From: an archaeon | GTDB lineage: Archaea > Iainarchaeota > Iainarchaeia > CSSED10-239 | DNA length: 7,669 nt | Reading direction: 5' to 3' | Assembly: GCA_029563035.1 (NCBI GenBank) | Contig: JAKQTP010000270.1 | Coordinates: 1 to 7,669, forward strand | Part shown: piece after piece, positions 1-5,707 of the stretch | Layout of the letters: every line of letters starts with the position of its first letter | How positions within the stretch are numbered: position 1 is the stretch's first letter | Notes under the pieces: generated by a model | The model's input: only the letters and a program-made list of their open reading frames with translations | Database searches by the model: none | What the model was told of the DNA's origin: nothing | Position numbers and translations under genes: made by a program

Positions 1-356
1 TTAGAATTAGAAGCAACAGGTCTTAAACCAAAAACAGGAAATTGCTTACGCTTAGCAACATTATTAAAATCAATAACTCCTTTAGATTTCTTACCTATTA
101 AAGATTTAGTACCAGCTAATAAATTAATCGGTTTAATCGGTTTAGAAAAACTACTAATATTCAAACCATTAATAACAGGTTTAAAACCATTACCACTAAG
201 TTTATCTAATTCAATCAAAGCTTTTTGTTCACTAATTTGATTAGTAGCCCTTCTCTCACAAATATTTTTTAACTTCTGTAACAAAGGTTTTGTATTCCCA
301 TCAACAACTTTGATTCGTTCATTAAAAAATTGTGATAAAATACTAAGATTAGTCAT
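1..356 (-). CDS. Hypothetical protein, N-terminal 118 residues; 3' end outside window
   Basis: The frame is open on the minus strand from an ATG at 356 to the window edge (118 full codons, no stop), so the gene is cut by the boundary. The protein begins MTNLSILSQFFNERIKVV, has a charged, probably helical first half (residues 1-55), then a Pro/Lys/Ser-rich stretch with a tandem KPIKPI, and basic segments near residues 85-105 (GKKSKG, AKRKQF). There is no membrane segment. I do not recognise the family. A TATA-like box (TTTATATATA) is centred about 27 bp before the ATG with no ribosome site between, so the transcript is probably leaderless. The box lies between the arms of an inverted repeat, suggesting regulated expression independent of the ATPase pair upstream. 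That it is coding rests on the long open frame, the well-placed promoter and its collinearity with neighbours; function is unknown. Confidence 0.8.
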   Translation of the reverse strand, partial: MTNLSILSQFFNERIKVVDGNTKPLLQKLKNICERRATNQISEQKALIELDKLSGNGFKPVINGLNISSFSKPIKPINLLAGTKSLIGKKSKGVIDFNNVAKRKQFPVFGLRPVASNS

Positions 357-369
357 AACAATAATAATA

Positions 370-403
370 TACAATACCTATATATAAAACAATATGTATT
401 GTA
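370..403 (-). promoter_or_regulatory. TATA promoter of the left-edge gene, flanked by an inverted repeat (candidate operator)
   Basis: The minus strand reads TTTATATATAGG across 377-388, centred about 27 bp before the ATG at 356. That is the expected distance for an archaeal TATA box on a leaderless transcript. The box is bracketed by an exact inverted repeat, TACAATAC (370-377) and GTATTGTA (396-403). A second overlapping palindrome, ACAATA-TG-TATTGT, lies at 389-402. A dimeric repressor on these arms would block TBP/TFB access. This is inference from layout; no footprint exists. Confidence 0.6.
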
Positions 404-414
404 CATTAATTTAA

Positions 415-804
415 TCAAGCTTGTAATTCTGTTTTCTTATCTGTTTTCTCATTTAAGTATTTAATAATTATTTGAATTTTAACAGCTGAATTTTTAATTT
501 CATTACTAAGAGTATCGAGTTTAGAAATACCACTAACAACTTGATCCTTATTGTCCTCTAATAATGTTTTTAATTCTTCGTTAAATTTCTCTTTGTTGAT
601 TAGTCCAACACCAAAAGCAACATTAACAACATCATTAGCAGCCCAAATTCGCATAGCCATAATATCATTAATATTCACATTCTCGAAAGCAATATTTTTA
701 GACACTTGAAAATAAGAGTCAAGAGAATCATATAAATACTTTAAAGGATTACCTCTATCATAAATAATATAATCCCCAATACCTTTATTCTTGTACGCCT
801 TCAT
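415..804 (-). CDS. Hypothetical helical protein, 129 aa, coupled to the ATPase
   Basis: I do not recognise this protein. It is predicted soluble and mostly helical. It has a tyrosine-rich N-terminus (YIIYDRGNPLKYLYDSLDSYF, about residues 12-32), a central hydrophobic helix with an alanine/valine run (MAMRIWAANDVVNVAFGVGL, 49-68) and a C-terminal amphipathic heptad-like region (72-125) that could be a short coiled coil. The ATG at 804 is preceded by GGAGG at 814-818 with 9-nt spacing. The first 20 bases overlap the 3' end of the ATPase gene, so the two are almost certainly cotranscribed and translationally coupled. A partner or accessory subunit of the ATPase is a reasonable inference from position, but no motif supports a specific role. 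Confidence 0.85.
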   Translation of the reverse strand: MKAYKNKGIGDYIIYDRGNPLKYLYDSLDSYFQVSKNIAFENVNINDIMAMRIWAANDVVNVAFGVGLINKEKFNEELKTLLEDNKDQVVSGISKLDTLSNEIKNSAVKIQIIIKYLNEKTDKKTELQA

Positions 805-1801
805 TTAAATCATCCTCCACTAACGGTTTAAAATCTAATTCTTCTTTTTCTTCATTAACTTTACCTTTTAACAATTTTTCTATTTCTTTTTTTTCAGAAT
901 CATTAACCATAAAATTTTGAACAAAATCCGCTTTAAGATTCCATTTACCCCTAGTGAATTTTGCAAAATTATTTAGAATATATTTATTAGACCATAAGAA
1001 ATTAACTAAATTATTAACTCTTTCTTTATGCCCATCTTCATTTTTATCAATTAAAGCTTGTGAAAGTTTATCAAACTCTGCCTCTAACAATTCATTCTTA
1101 GATTCAATCATTGCCTTTTTATAAGGAATCCAAACTTCATCACGAACTCTTGGAAAAGCAATTTTAGTTAATTCAATAGTGTCTTTCTTTGCACCATCAG
1201 TAATTAATCCTCTTACAAGTTTCTTTTTAGTTTTAGGTTTATCAACATCTTTATCATCAACATAAAACTCATAAATTTTTATTTTAGCAGGGTGTCCATA
1301 AGTTCTTGTTACTTTAATATAATAATCAATAGTGTCTCTTGTTGCTCTATCTACATCTTTTAATGATTGGGCTACTATAATAATCATTAAGGGTTTTACT
1401 GCTCTACTTAGTGCATTAACCATTGCAACAGTTCTATTTATTAGTGAAGCCCAATCGCTTGAATTTACTGTTGCTCTTGCTTCATCTATTATTAAAACAA
1501 AACAATCTTTAAGTTCTTTTAATTGCAGTATTGCTTTTGTTTTTGGTCCGAAATCTTTTATACTTCCTACTACTGCTTTGTCTACATATTGTGCAAAGTC
1601 TAATCCTTCTTCTTGGAATAATATGTCTGCTAGGTGTAGGGCTACACTGGATTTACCTCTTCCTGATTTTCCTGTTATTAGTATTACACATGGCATATCT
1701 GCTTTTATTTTTTTTACGAATAAGTGGTAGAATATTCTTGCTGTGGTTTTTTGGATTGTTCCTTGCCATTCAACCATAAAATCGTGTGGATTAAATCCCA
1801 T
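785..1801 (-). CDS. P-loop ATPase, virus-type (Zot-like or packaging-type candidate)
   Basis: This 338-residue protein has a Walker A motif GKSGRGKS (residues 44-51). Its Walker B is FVLIIDEA (101-108), with D106 and the catalytic glutamate E107. A third hydrophobic strand ends in a polar residue, IIIVAQS (140-146, Q145), as in the RecA/ASCE fold where this residue senses the gamma phosphate. Residues 115-160 contain several arginines (R123, R133, R152, R155) that could act in trans between subunits. The C-terminal third (about 225-338) is charged and helical, with an acidic tail, and could bind DNA or a partner. ATPases of this shape occur in small archaeal viruses and filamentous phages (Zot-like, FtsK/HerA-related) in DNA packaging or virion extrusion. 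The exact family needs a profile search. The ATG at 1801 has AAGGA about 8 nt upstream and a TATA box at 1838-1846. No membrane helix is seen. The 3' end overlaps the next gene by 20 bases. Confidence 0.85.
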   Translation of the reverse strand: MGFNPHDFMVEWQGTIQKTTARIFYHLFVKKIKADMPCVILITGKSGRGKSSVALHLADILFQEEGLDFAQYVDKAVVGSIKDFGPKTKAILQLKELKDCFVLIIDEARATVNSSDWASLINRTVAMVNALSRAVKPLMIIIVAQSLKDVDRATRDTIDYYIKVTRTYGHPAKIKIYEFYVDDKDVDKPKTKKKLVRGLITDGAKKDTIELTKIAFPRVRDEVWIPYKKAMIESKNELLEAEFDKLSQALIDKNEDGHKERVNNLVNFLWSNKYILNNFAKFTRGKWNLKADFVQNFMVNDSEKKEIEKLLKGKVNEEKEELDFKPLVEDDLNEGVQE

Positions 1802-1837
1802 TTGTTATTCCTTCTTTACATTTTTAAAGTAACTATA

Positions 1838-1846
1838 CTTTTTATA
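1838..1846 (-). promoter_or_regulatory. TATA box of the ATPase gene
   Basis: The minus strand reads TATAAAAAG here, centred about 41 bp before the ATG at 1801. This predicts a start of transcription near 1815 and a leader of roughly 14 nt that contains the AAGAAGGAA ribosome site. The box overlaps a short inverted repeat, ACTATA (1832-1837) and TATAGT (1843-1848), which could be an operator or chance in AT-rich DNA. Confidence 0.45.
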
Positions 1847-1906
1847 GTGTCTAATAGTATTAATAAAAGAGATGTTGTTAAAAAACTATCCTTTTATAAA
1901 TGTTTC

Positions 1907-1926
1907 GCTTAAATATGTATTTAAGC
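1907..1926 (+). promoter_or_regulatory. 20-bp palindrome containing the TATA region of the integrase operon
   Basis: GCTTAAATA-TG-TATTTAAGC is a perfect 9-bp inverted repeat around a 2-bp centre. It contains TTAAATA-like TATA sequences in both orientations. Transcription in the plus direction would start near 1943, about 27 bp before the ATG at 1970. Because the site is symmetrical it could be both a core promoter and the binding site of a dimeric regulator. It lies between the divergent ATPase and integrase operons. Confidence 0.55.
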
Positions 1927-1946
1927 AAACGAGTATTTTTGTTTGC
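1925..1946. repeat. Inverted repeat GCAAAC/GTTTGC overlapping the integrase-operon promoter
   Basis: GCAAAC (1925-1930) and GTTTGC (1941-1946) form a 6-bp inverted repeat with a 10-nt spacer, sharing the GC of the adjacent 20-bp palindrome. It covers the predicted transcription start. It may be an additional operator half-site pair or a small hairpin; chance cannot be excluded for a 6-bp arm. Confidence 0.35.
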
Positions 1947-1969
1947 ATAAAACGAAGTGTGAAAAACAA

Positions 1970-2125
1970 ATGGAAGCAATAGCATTAGTATATAGTATGC
2001 TATTAATAGTAGCAATGTTAGTAATTGTGTTAGCTCTAGCAGTACACACCAAATTAAACCAAATAGATGCTAGATTAAAACAATTAGAACTAAAAAATAA
2101 ACCAAAAAGATGGGCGTCAAAATGA
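1970..2125 (+). CDS. Small single-TM membrane protein, 51 aa
   Basis: I chose the ATG at 1970. A TTG at 1943 would add nine polar residues but sits at the predicted transcription start. The protein has one hydrophobic helix (residues 4-26, ALVYSMLLIVAMLVIVLALA) followed by a short amphipathic helix (27-42, with leucine/isoleucine spacing typical of a coiled coil) and a basic tail KNKPKRWASK. An N-out, C-in bitopic topology is suggested by the positive tail. It overlaps the next gene by ATGA, so the genes are translationally coupled. I do not recognise a family. Such proteins are common in archaeal viruses and may be minor virion or membrane-remodelling proteins, but that is inference. The upstream ribosome site is weak. 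Confidence 0.7.
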   Translation: MEAIALVYSMLLIVAMLVIVLALAVHTKLNQIDARLKQLELKNKPKRWASK

Positions 2126-2307
2126 TTGAACTATTAATAATACTTTACATAATCCTATTCTGTTTAGGATTACAAACAGATCTAAAAATATCCATAGAAA
2201 AAAAAGACAAATATTACATGTTTAGTATACCCCTAACAGCACCAATAATAGGAGCAAAACTGATCACTGATAAAATAACACAGGTGATACAAAAATGCCA
2301 AAAATAA
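2122..2307 (+). CDS. Small single-TM membrane protein, 61 aa
   Basis: The ATG at 2122 overlaps the preceding stop as ATGA, and I prefer it to the in-frame ATG at 2110. The N-terminus is a hydrophobic helix (residues 2-18, IELLIILYIILFCLGLQ), then a charged segment DLKISIEKKDK, a moderately hydrophobic stretch (32-47, YYMFSIPLTAPIIGAK), and a helical C-terminus. The second hydrophobic stretch contains two prolines and is more likely amphipathic than membrane-spanning. Its 3' end overlaps the integrase start by 13 bases, and the integrase ribosome site GGTGA lies inside this gene. Function is unknown; the coupling suggests co-expression with the integrase rather than a shared role. Confidence 0.7.
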   Translation: MIELLIILYIILFCLGLQTDLKISIEKKDKYYMFSIPLTAPIIGAKLITDKITQVIQKCQK

Positions 2308-2975
2308 AAAACCCAAGATACCTACAGTTTAGAGATCCAAGTCAAGATTTTGATGAATTTACAATAGAAGAATTTGAAACAAAATTAAACAAAGTACAAT
2401 TTGAGAACCCTGATAAAACCCAACAAGCAAGAGCATTAGCAATAGCTATATTTTATACTGGGTTAAGACCAATAGAAATAATAAACTTAAAACCTGAATC
2501 AATAAAAAAGAATGGGCAGGACATATCAATATTTCTAAAAGCAGCAAAAAAAGGTTTAGAAGGACAAATAATAATTCCTTCAACAAGACTAACTAAAGAA
2601 TTTTATGATTACTCAAAAAAAATAATTCCTGGAACTTATATTTTTTATTATTTTAGGAGCAAGTCTAGGAACAAACCAAAATATAAAAAGTTTCATAAAG
2701 TTATGGATAATGGAAAAATAGTTATTGTTCCAGAGCAAGTTATTGGTGATTACCCTAACCCTGCACATAATCTAACTTATTTTTTTACCAGTCGTTTTGG
2801 TATCCCCCCTTATTATTTAAGACATAATCGTTATACTAAAATGAAGAAACTTGGTGCTAGTAATGATGAAATAAGAATGGCTAAACTTGGTAAAACAGAA
2901 TATTCTACATTGGCTTATGTTAAATATGATGTTGTTGAAGCTAGAAAAAGAAAGAAGTATTATCCTAAAGATTGA
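2295..2975 (+). CDS. Tyrosine recombinase (integrase), catalytic domain only, variant active site
   Basis: This 226-residue protein carries the tyrosine recombinase signatures in order. The first arginine is in YTGLRPIEIINL (R58). A beta-hairpin lysine follows near FLKAAKKG (K82, K85 or K86). Box II is YYLRHNRYT (R176, H177), and the C-terminal motif LGKTEYSTLAYVKY carries Y208 as the likely nucleophile (Y211 is the alternative). The usual HxxR histidine is Y173, and the later H/W position of the LGH motif is K200. Archaeal viral integrases are known to vary at these positions (for example KxxR in SSV-type enzymes). At 226 residues it has only about 40 residues before the catalytic domain, so the usual N-terminal arm/core-binding domain is absent or very short. 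The ATG at 2295 has GGTGA at 2283-2287. It probably integrates the element into the host chromosome. The 3' end overlaps the convergent gene by 16 bases. Confidence 0.9.
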   Translation: MPKIKNPRYLQFRDPSQDFDEFTIEEFETKLNKVQFENPDKTQQARALAIAIFYTGLRPIEIINLKPESIKKNGQDISIFLKAAKKGLEGQIIIPSTRLTKEFYDYSKKIIPGTYIFYYFRSKSRNKPKYKKFHKVMDNGKIVIVPEQVIGDYPNPAHNLTYFFTSRFGIPPYYLRHNRYTKMKKLGASNDEIRMAKLGKTEYSTLAYVKYDVVEARKRKKYYPKD

Positions 2976-3208
2976 ATTAAAATGTTTAAGTCATTTTGAT
3001 TACAAGTAGTTGATCCATTTGGGAGAGTTATGCAAAAGTCTTTTTTGTCTTGCACATCTATTATTGTATTGCACTCATGAACTAGATGGTTATATACTTC
3101 TTTTAATTTGTTTATAGAGTTCTGTTGGGTGATTGTTGTAAAAGTCCAACCAATCATTAATATAACTATAATTGTTACATAGAAGATATCTTTTTTTGTT
3201 AAATTCAT
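2960..3208 (-). CDS. Single-TM protein with exported cysteine-containing domain, 82 aa
   Basis: The start at 3208 overlaps the upstream stop as ATGA; an in-frame ATG at 3217 is possible. Basic residues (KK at 5-6) precede a hydrophobic helix (8-27, IFYVTIIVILMIGWTFTTIT), giving N-in, C-out topology. The outer part has a helix (28-50) and a short polar domain with C46, C59 and C69; C59 and C69 flank LPNGST and could form a disulfide. The shape recalls pilin-like or minor virion proteins. However, there is no Gly/Ala before the hydrophobic helix as needed for a class III signal peptide, so it is not an obvious substrate of the adjacent peptidase. It is the last gene of the minus operon and overlaps the convergent integrase gene by 16 bases. 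Family unknown. Confidence 0.8.
   Translation of the reverse strand: MNLTKKDIFYVTIIVILMIGWTFTTITQQNSINKLKEVYNHLVHECNTIIDVQDKKDFCITLPNGSTTCNQNDLNILIQSLG
2975..3001. repeat. 10-bp inverted repeat with 7-bp spacer at the integrase stop codon (candidate att core or terminator)
   Basis: AATTAAAATG (2975-2984) and CATTTTGATT (2992-3001) are inverted copies with one mismatch that becomes a G-U pair in RNA, around the 7-bp spacer TTTAAGT. The left arm begins at the last base of the integrase stop. Two roughly 10-bp arms around a 6-8 bp spacer is the layout of tyrosine recombinase crossover sites, and element integrases often lie next to attP. A transcription terminator between convergent genes is the plain alternative, although there is no downstream T-run on the plus strand. 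It lies within the end of the convergent gene. Confidence 0.4.
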
Positions 3209-3666
3209 AAGAACCATCCAAAAACAAGCACTACTAAATAAGATAATGCTATAAAAATAAGTCCTGGAAGTTTATTTAAGGTTATATTGTTAGTTTTCTT
3301 TAAAAGAGCAAGACTAAAAAAACTAATCATTAATAAAGCAATAAATAAAGATGAATAATAATGACCAAAAGATAAAGCTATTCCTGGAACACTCCAGTTA
3401 AGAATTTCTTTATCTCCGTCACCAAATACTACTTTTCCTTGTTTTTTTTCAAAATAGTTAAGAATTAATGTTAGGATAATGGTTAATATTCCTGTTATTA
3501 TTAATGTTTCTATTTGATGCGAAATTAACCCTATTACTAGAACTGCTCCTATCATCATATAGTTTCTTCTTGAATCTACTTTTAGTTCTCGTAAATCACT
3601 CCATAAATGTAGGAATATTGTATAGATTGTTAGTAAAGTGAATGTTATTGCGTATTCATTAATCAT
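3205..3666 (-). CDS. Prepilin peptidase-like membrane aspartyl protease (A24, FlaK/PibD type)
   Basis: This 153-residue polytopic membrane protein carries both catalytic signatures of type IV prepilin peptidases. After the first helix (5-22) comes LWSDLRELKVDSRRNYMMIG with the first aspartate D24, matching the SDxxxxxIPN-type motif of FlaK and PibD. The second is FGDGDKE (81-87), a GxGD motif with D85. The D24-D85 spacing of 61 is close to that I recall for archaeal FlaK. Further hydrophobic segments lie at about 36-50, 53-70, 94-121 and 131-152. Family members cleave class III signal peptides on the cytoplasmic face before pilin or archaellin assembly. At 153 residues it is short, as expected for an enzyme without the bacterial N-methyltransferase domain. 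It sits sixth in an operon of probable structural membrane proteins and overlaps the next gene by ATGA. A substrate within the element is inferred, not shown. Confidence 0.8.
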   Translation of the reverse strand: MINEYAITFTLLTIYTIFLHLWSDLRELKVDSRRNYMMIGAVLVIGLISHQIETLIITGILTIILTLILNYFEKKQGKVVFGDGDKEILNWSVPGIALSFGHYYSSLFIALLMISFFSLALLKKTNNITLNKLPGLIFIALSYLVVLVFGWFL

Positions 3667-3668
3667 TT

Positions 3669-4088
3669 TTATTCCTCATAATAACAAATTCCATTAATCT
3701 TTATTTTTTGTTTGTATTTGCCTATACTTATTGTATTCCAAGACAATTCAGAAAGATTTGATGACAAAATCTTAAAAGAAGGTATGTCTTTTCTTACTTG
3801 TTTTATAATATCTTCAATAAAATGCTTGTTAATAACAAGACTTTCTAATGCTTTTAACTGTTTAGAATCAGCAATAAAAGAATCAGGCATACTATCAACA
3901 CTAGCACTAGTCTTTTGTCTTAACCTTTTAACACCTTTAAAAAACAAATCAAAAACACTACTTTTATCAATAACAGACTCCAAAACAATAAAAAAAGAGT
4001 CTCCATGAACCTCAAAATGAAAAGGAACACTCTTCTGCTCCTTTTCAACTTTCTTACCTTTAAAAAAACTTAAAAAACTCACTAACAT
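3669..4088 (-). CDS. Hypothetical protein, 139 aa, upstream of the peptidase
   Basis: The ATG at 4088 overlaps the preceding stop as ATGA; a GTG three bases earlier is the alternative. The N-terminus MLVSFLSFFKGKKVEKEQK has a short hydrophobic, phenylalanine-rich stretch followed by lysines, which could be a peripheral membrane anchor rather than a full TM helix. Residues 22-55 are predicted beta/helix (VPFHFEVHGDSFFIVLESVI), 75-105 helical (DSKQLKALESLVINKHFIEDIIKQV) and the C-terminus ends in beta-like YKQKIKINGICYY. No known motif was seen. It ends two bases before the peptidase gene starts. Its T-ending codon usage differs from the A-ending start of the peptidase gene. Function unknown; it is probably cytoplasmic or membrane-associated. 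Confidence 0.8.
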   Translation of the reverse strand: MLVSFLSFFKGKKVEKEQKSVPFHFEVHGDSFFIVLESVIDKSSVFDLFFKGVKRLRQKTSASVDSMPDSFIADSKQLKALESLVINKHFIEDIIKQVRKDIPSFKILSSNLSELSWNTISIGKYKQKIKINGICYYEE

Positions 4089-4882
4089 CACACCCTATTC
4101 ACAGGAACATTGGCAATAGTTTGTCCAGCACCTTGAACAGTACCAGCACCAATATTTAAAGCATCTAAAACCATTGGCCCAACAAGAATAACAATTAACA
4201 GAATAACTGCTGCAATAATTATACCTTGAACCAGTGGATTTTTTAACAATTCAAAAAATTGTTGTCCTCCAAGATTAGAAACAAAGGTTTTACCTAAAGC
4301 TCTAATATCTCTAGTCATGTTTTTTATTAAATCCAACTCGTAAAGAGTAAGATTTTCAGTAGCAAGGGTATTCTCCATTTTAGCTAACTGATCTTTAGTA
4401 ATAAAACTTCCAGTTTGAGAATTAATTAAGAAAATAGTAGCGTTTTTGTTTAAAATAAATTGTTTTGTCATTAAATCATCAATTTTTTCATTTCTAAAAA
4501 CAATTTCATCTTTTTCATTAAAAGTAACAAGTTTCTTTTTAATCAACATATTAAAAGGAATAGCAAGTTTTCTATCAAACTTAGTTTCAATAGTCTTATT
4601 AGGTAATTTAACACTCATTAATGGTAAATCAAGTTTTATCTCATAAGCTTGAAGCATTCCTGATGAGTTCAAATCAAAAGCTACTGGTTGTCCATTAAGC
4701 AAAGCATCCATTGGAGTTTTTAAAACACCTTTACCTATTAGAATTGCAGGAAGTATACCAAGTACTCCACACCCTACACCAATGAATAAATTCATTGTCC
4801 CAAATAATCCTCCAACAAACATTGTTATTGGAATGGCTGAAGAAATCAATAAACTGATTGTTTGTTTTGTTTTAAAATTCAT
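4088..4882 (-). CDS. Three-TM membrane protein, 264 aa, possible virion or assembly component
   Basis: There are two adjacent N-terminal hydrophobic helices (about 8-28 and 31-50, glycine-rich, MFVGGLFGTMNLFIGVGCGVLG in part). A large soluble domain of about 165 residues follows (51-216, mixed beta then helical). A strong C-terminal TM helix (217-238, GIIIAAVILLIVILVGPMVL) leads into a small Gly/Ala-rich tail (GAGTVQGAGQTIANV). The arrangement implies N- and C-termini on opposite sides. I do not recognise a family. The ATG immediately follows the upstream stop (TAAATG), with GGGGG about 8 nt before it inside the previous gene, so translation is coupled. Its position in the operon with other membrane proteins suggests a structural or membrane-complex role; this is inference. 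Codon use shifts from mixed at the 5' end to T-ending at the 3' end. Confidence 0.85.
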   Translation of the reverse strand: MNFKTKQTISLLISSAIPITMFVGGLFGTMNLFIGVGCGVLGILPAILIGKGVLKTPMDALLNGQPVAFDLNSSGMLQAYEIKLDLPLMSVKLPNKTIETKFDRKLAIPFNMLIKKKLVTFNEKDEIVFRNEKIDDLMTKQFILNKNATIFLINSQTGSFITKDQLAKMENTLATENLTLYELDLIKNMTRDIRALGKTFVSNLGGQQFFELLKNPLVQGIIIAAVILLIVILVGPMVLDALNIGAGTVQGAGQTIANVPVNRV

Positions 4883-5452
4883 TTAGAAAACCCCCAAGAA
4901 TTTCTTTTTTTGTGATAATTCTTGATTAACATTAGTTGCTCTTGTATTGTACTCATACTCAAACTTTTCAGTGTTAAGAGAACTAAATGCTGTTGCTCCA
5001 AGAGATAAACTTGATCTTGTTCCATATAAATAAAGTGCTGCTAAATATTTTATATATTCATCAAGTAATTGGCTTATTGTTTTTGATGCCAAAATTGTTT
5101 CATACGTAGTATTTGGGTTTTGTAGTATTATTGCATTGTTTTTTATTCTAACTTCATAGATTGCTATTAAGTCTCTTATCCAAGTTAAAAATTTTCCCAT
5201 TAATACTCTATCTTCTTTTCCTAGATTAACTAATTTAATTTCCGCTCCTGCAAGTAAATATACTAGATTTCTTAAATCTTTTAATTCTAATCTGTCTTTT
5301 CTTATTATTTCTTCTATTGCTTTAATATCATCTTTTGCTAAAAGTTTATCAGTTCTTGCTTTTTCTGAATCTTTCCTATATAGTGCTTGTGGGTGTATAT
5401 TTGGACTTATTGTTGTTTCTTGTGATTCTGGCAGTTGGTAATCTTGTTCCAT
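4883..5452 (-). CDS. Hypothetical soluble helical protein, 189 aa
   Basis: The protein has a polar, probably disordered N-terminus (1-25), then a charged helical region (30-65, rich in K, E, D and R, including DDIKAIEEIIRKDRLELKDL). More hydrophobic helices follow (60-78 and 85-112, LMGKFLTWIRDLIAIYEVRI), then a helix with tyrosines (118-145) and a polar tail ending KKKFLGVF. No TM helix, signal peptide or known motif is visible. The ATG follows the preceding stop directly (TAAATG) with GGTGGG about 6 nt upstream. It sits between two membrane proteins in the operon and could be their cytoplasmic partner. Function unknown. Confidence 0.85.
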   Translation of the reverse strand: MEQDYQLPESQETTISPNIHPQALYRKDSEKARTDKLLAKDDIKAIEEIIRKDRLELKDLRNLVYLLAGAEIKLVNLGKEDRVLMGKFLTWIRDLIAIYEVRIKNNAIILQNPNTTYETILASKTISQLLDEYIKYLAALYLYGTRSSLSLGATAFSSLNTEKFEYEYNTRATNVNQELSQKKKFLGVF

Positions 5453-5707
5453 TTATTGCCCACCCAAGTATTTTTCTGTCAATCTTTTTGACAAATCTTT
5501 ATTGTTTTTATAAATTAGTAATAACATTAGTCCTTGAATAATAAATGTTAATAATGCTATAATTATTGACAAATCTTTGAGTAACAAAACAAAAATTGAT
5601 CCAATAATTAAGGACAATAAAATAGAGTTTATATAAGGTTCGTTCATTTTTAGTTCTTGAATAATTATTATAGCTGCTTGGTTTTTAGTTAGTTGGTTTG
5701 ACTTCAT
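5453..5707 (-). CDS. Small two-TM membrane protein, 84 aa
   Basis: I chose the ATG at 5707 because GAGGAG lies 10 nt before it; an ATG at 5716 is too close to that site and a TTG lies at 5725. The N-terminal 26 residues are polar, with a short hydrophobic IIII. Two closely spaced hydrophobic helices follow (about 27-43, INSILLSLIIGSIFVLLL, and 46-66, LSIIIALLTFIIQGLMLLLIY), then a basic C-terminus ending KYLGGQ. Both ends are probably cytoplasmic. A helical hairpin of this size recalls spindle-virus capsid or holin-like proteins, but no family can be assigned. It overlaps the RHH gene by about 23 bases and is directly followed by the next gene. Confidence 0.75.
   Translation of the reverse strand: MKSNQLTKNQAAIIIIQELKMNEPYINSILLSLIIGSIFVLLLKDLSIIIALLTFIIQGLMLLLIYKNNKDLSKRLTEKYLGGQ

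Noticed and set aside
127..144. Tandem TTTAATCGG-like repeat
   Set aside because: It encodes the KPIKPI duplication in the left-edge protein and has only two copies, so it is not a repeat array.
1332..1730. Plus-strand 132-codon open frame opposite the ATPase
   Set aside because: It lies wholly antisense to a gene with intact Walker motifs, and its product is a low-complexity mirror of that gene with no motif or promoter.
3712..4008. Plus-strand 98-codon open frame
   Set aside because: It is antisense to the 139-residue gene, which fits the operon through its ATGA junction; no independent signals.
5335..5541. Plus-strand hydrophobic 68-codon open frame
   Set aside because: It is antisense across the junction of two abutting operon genes; the hydrophobicity follows from T-rich reverse complement of Lys/Glu-rich coding DNA.
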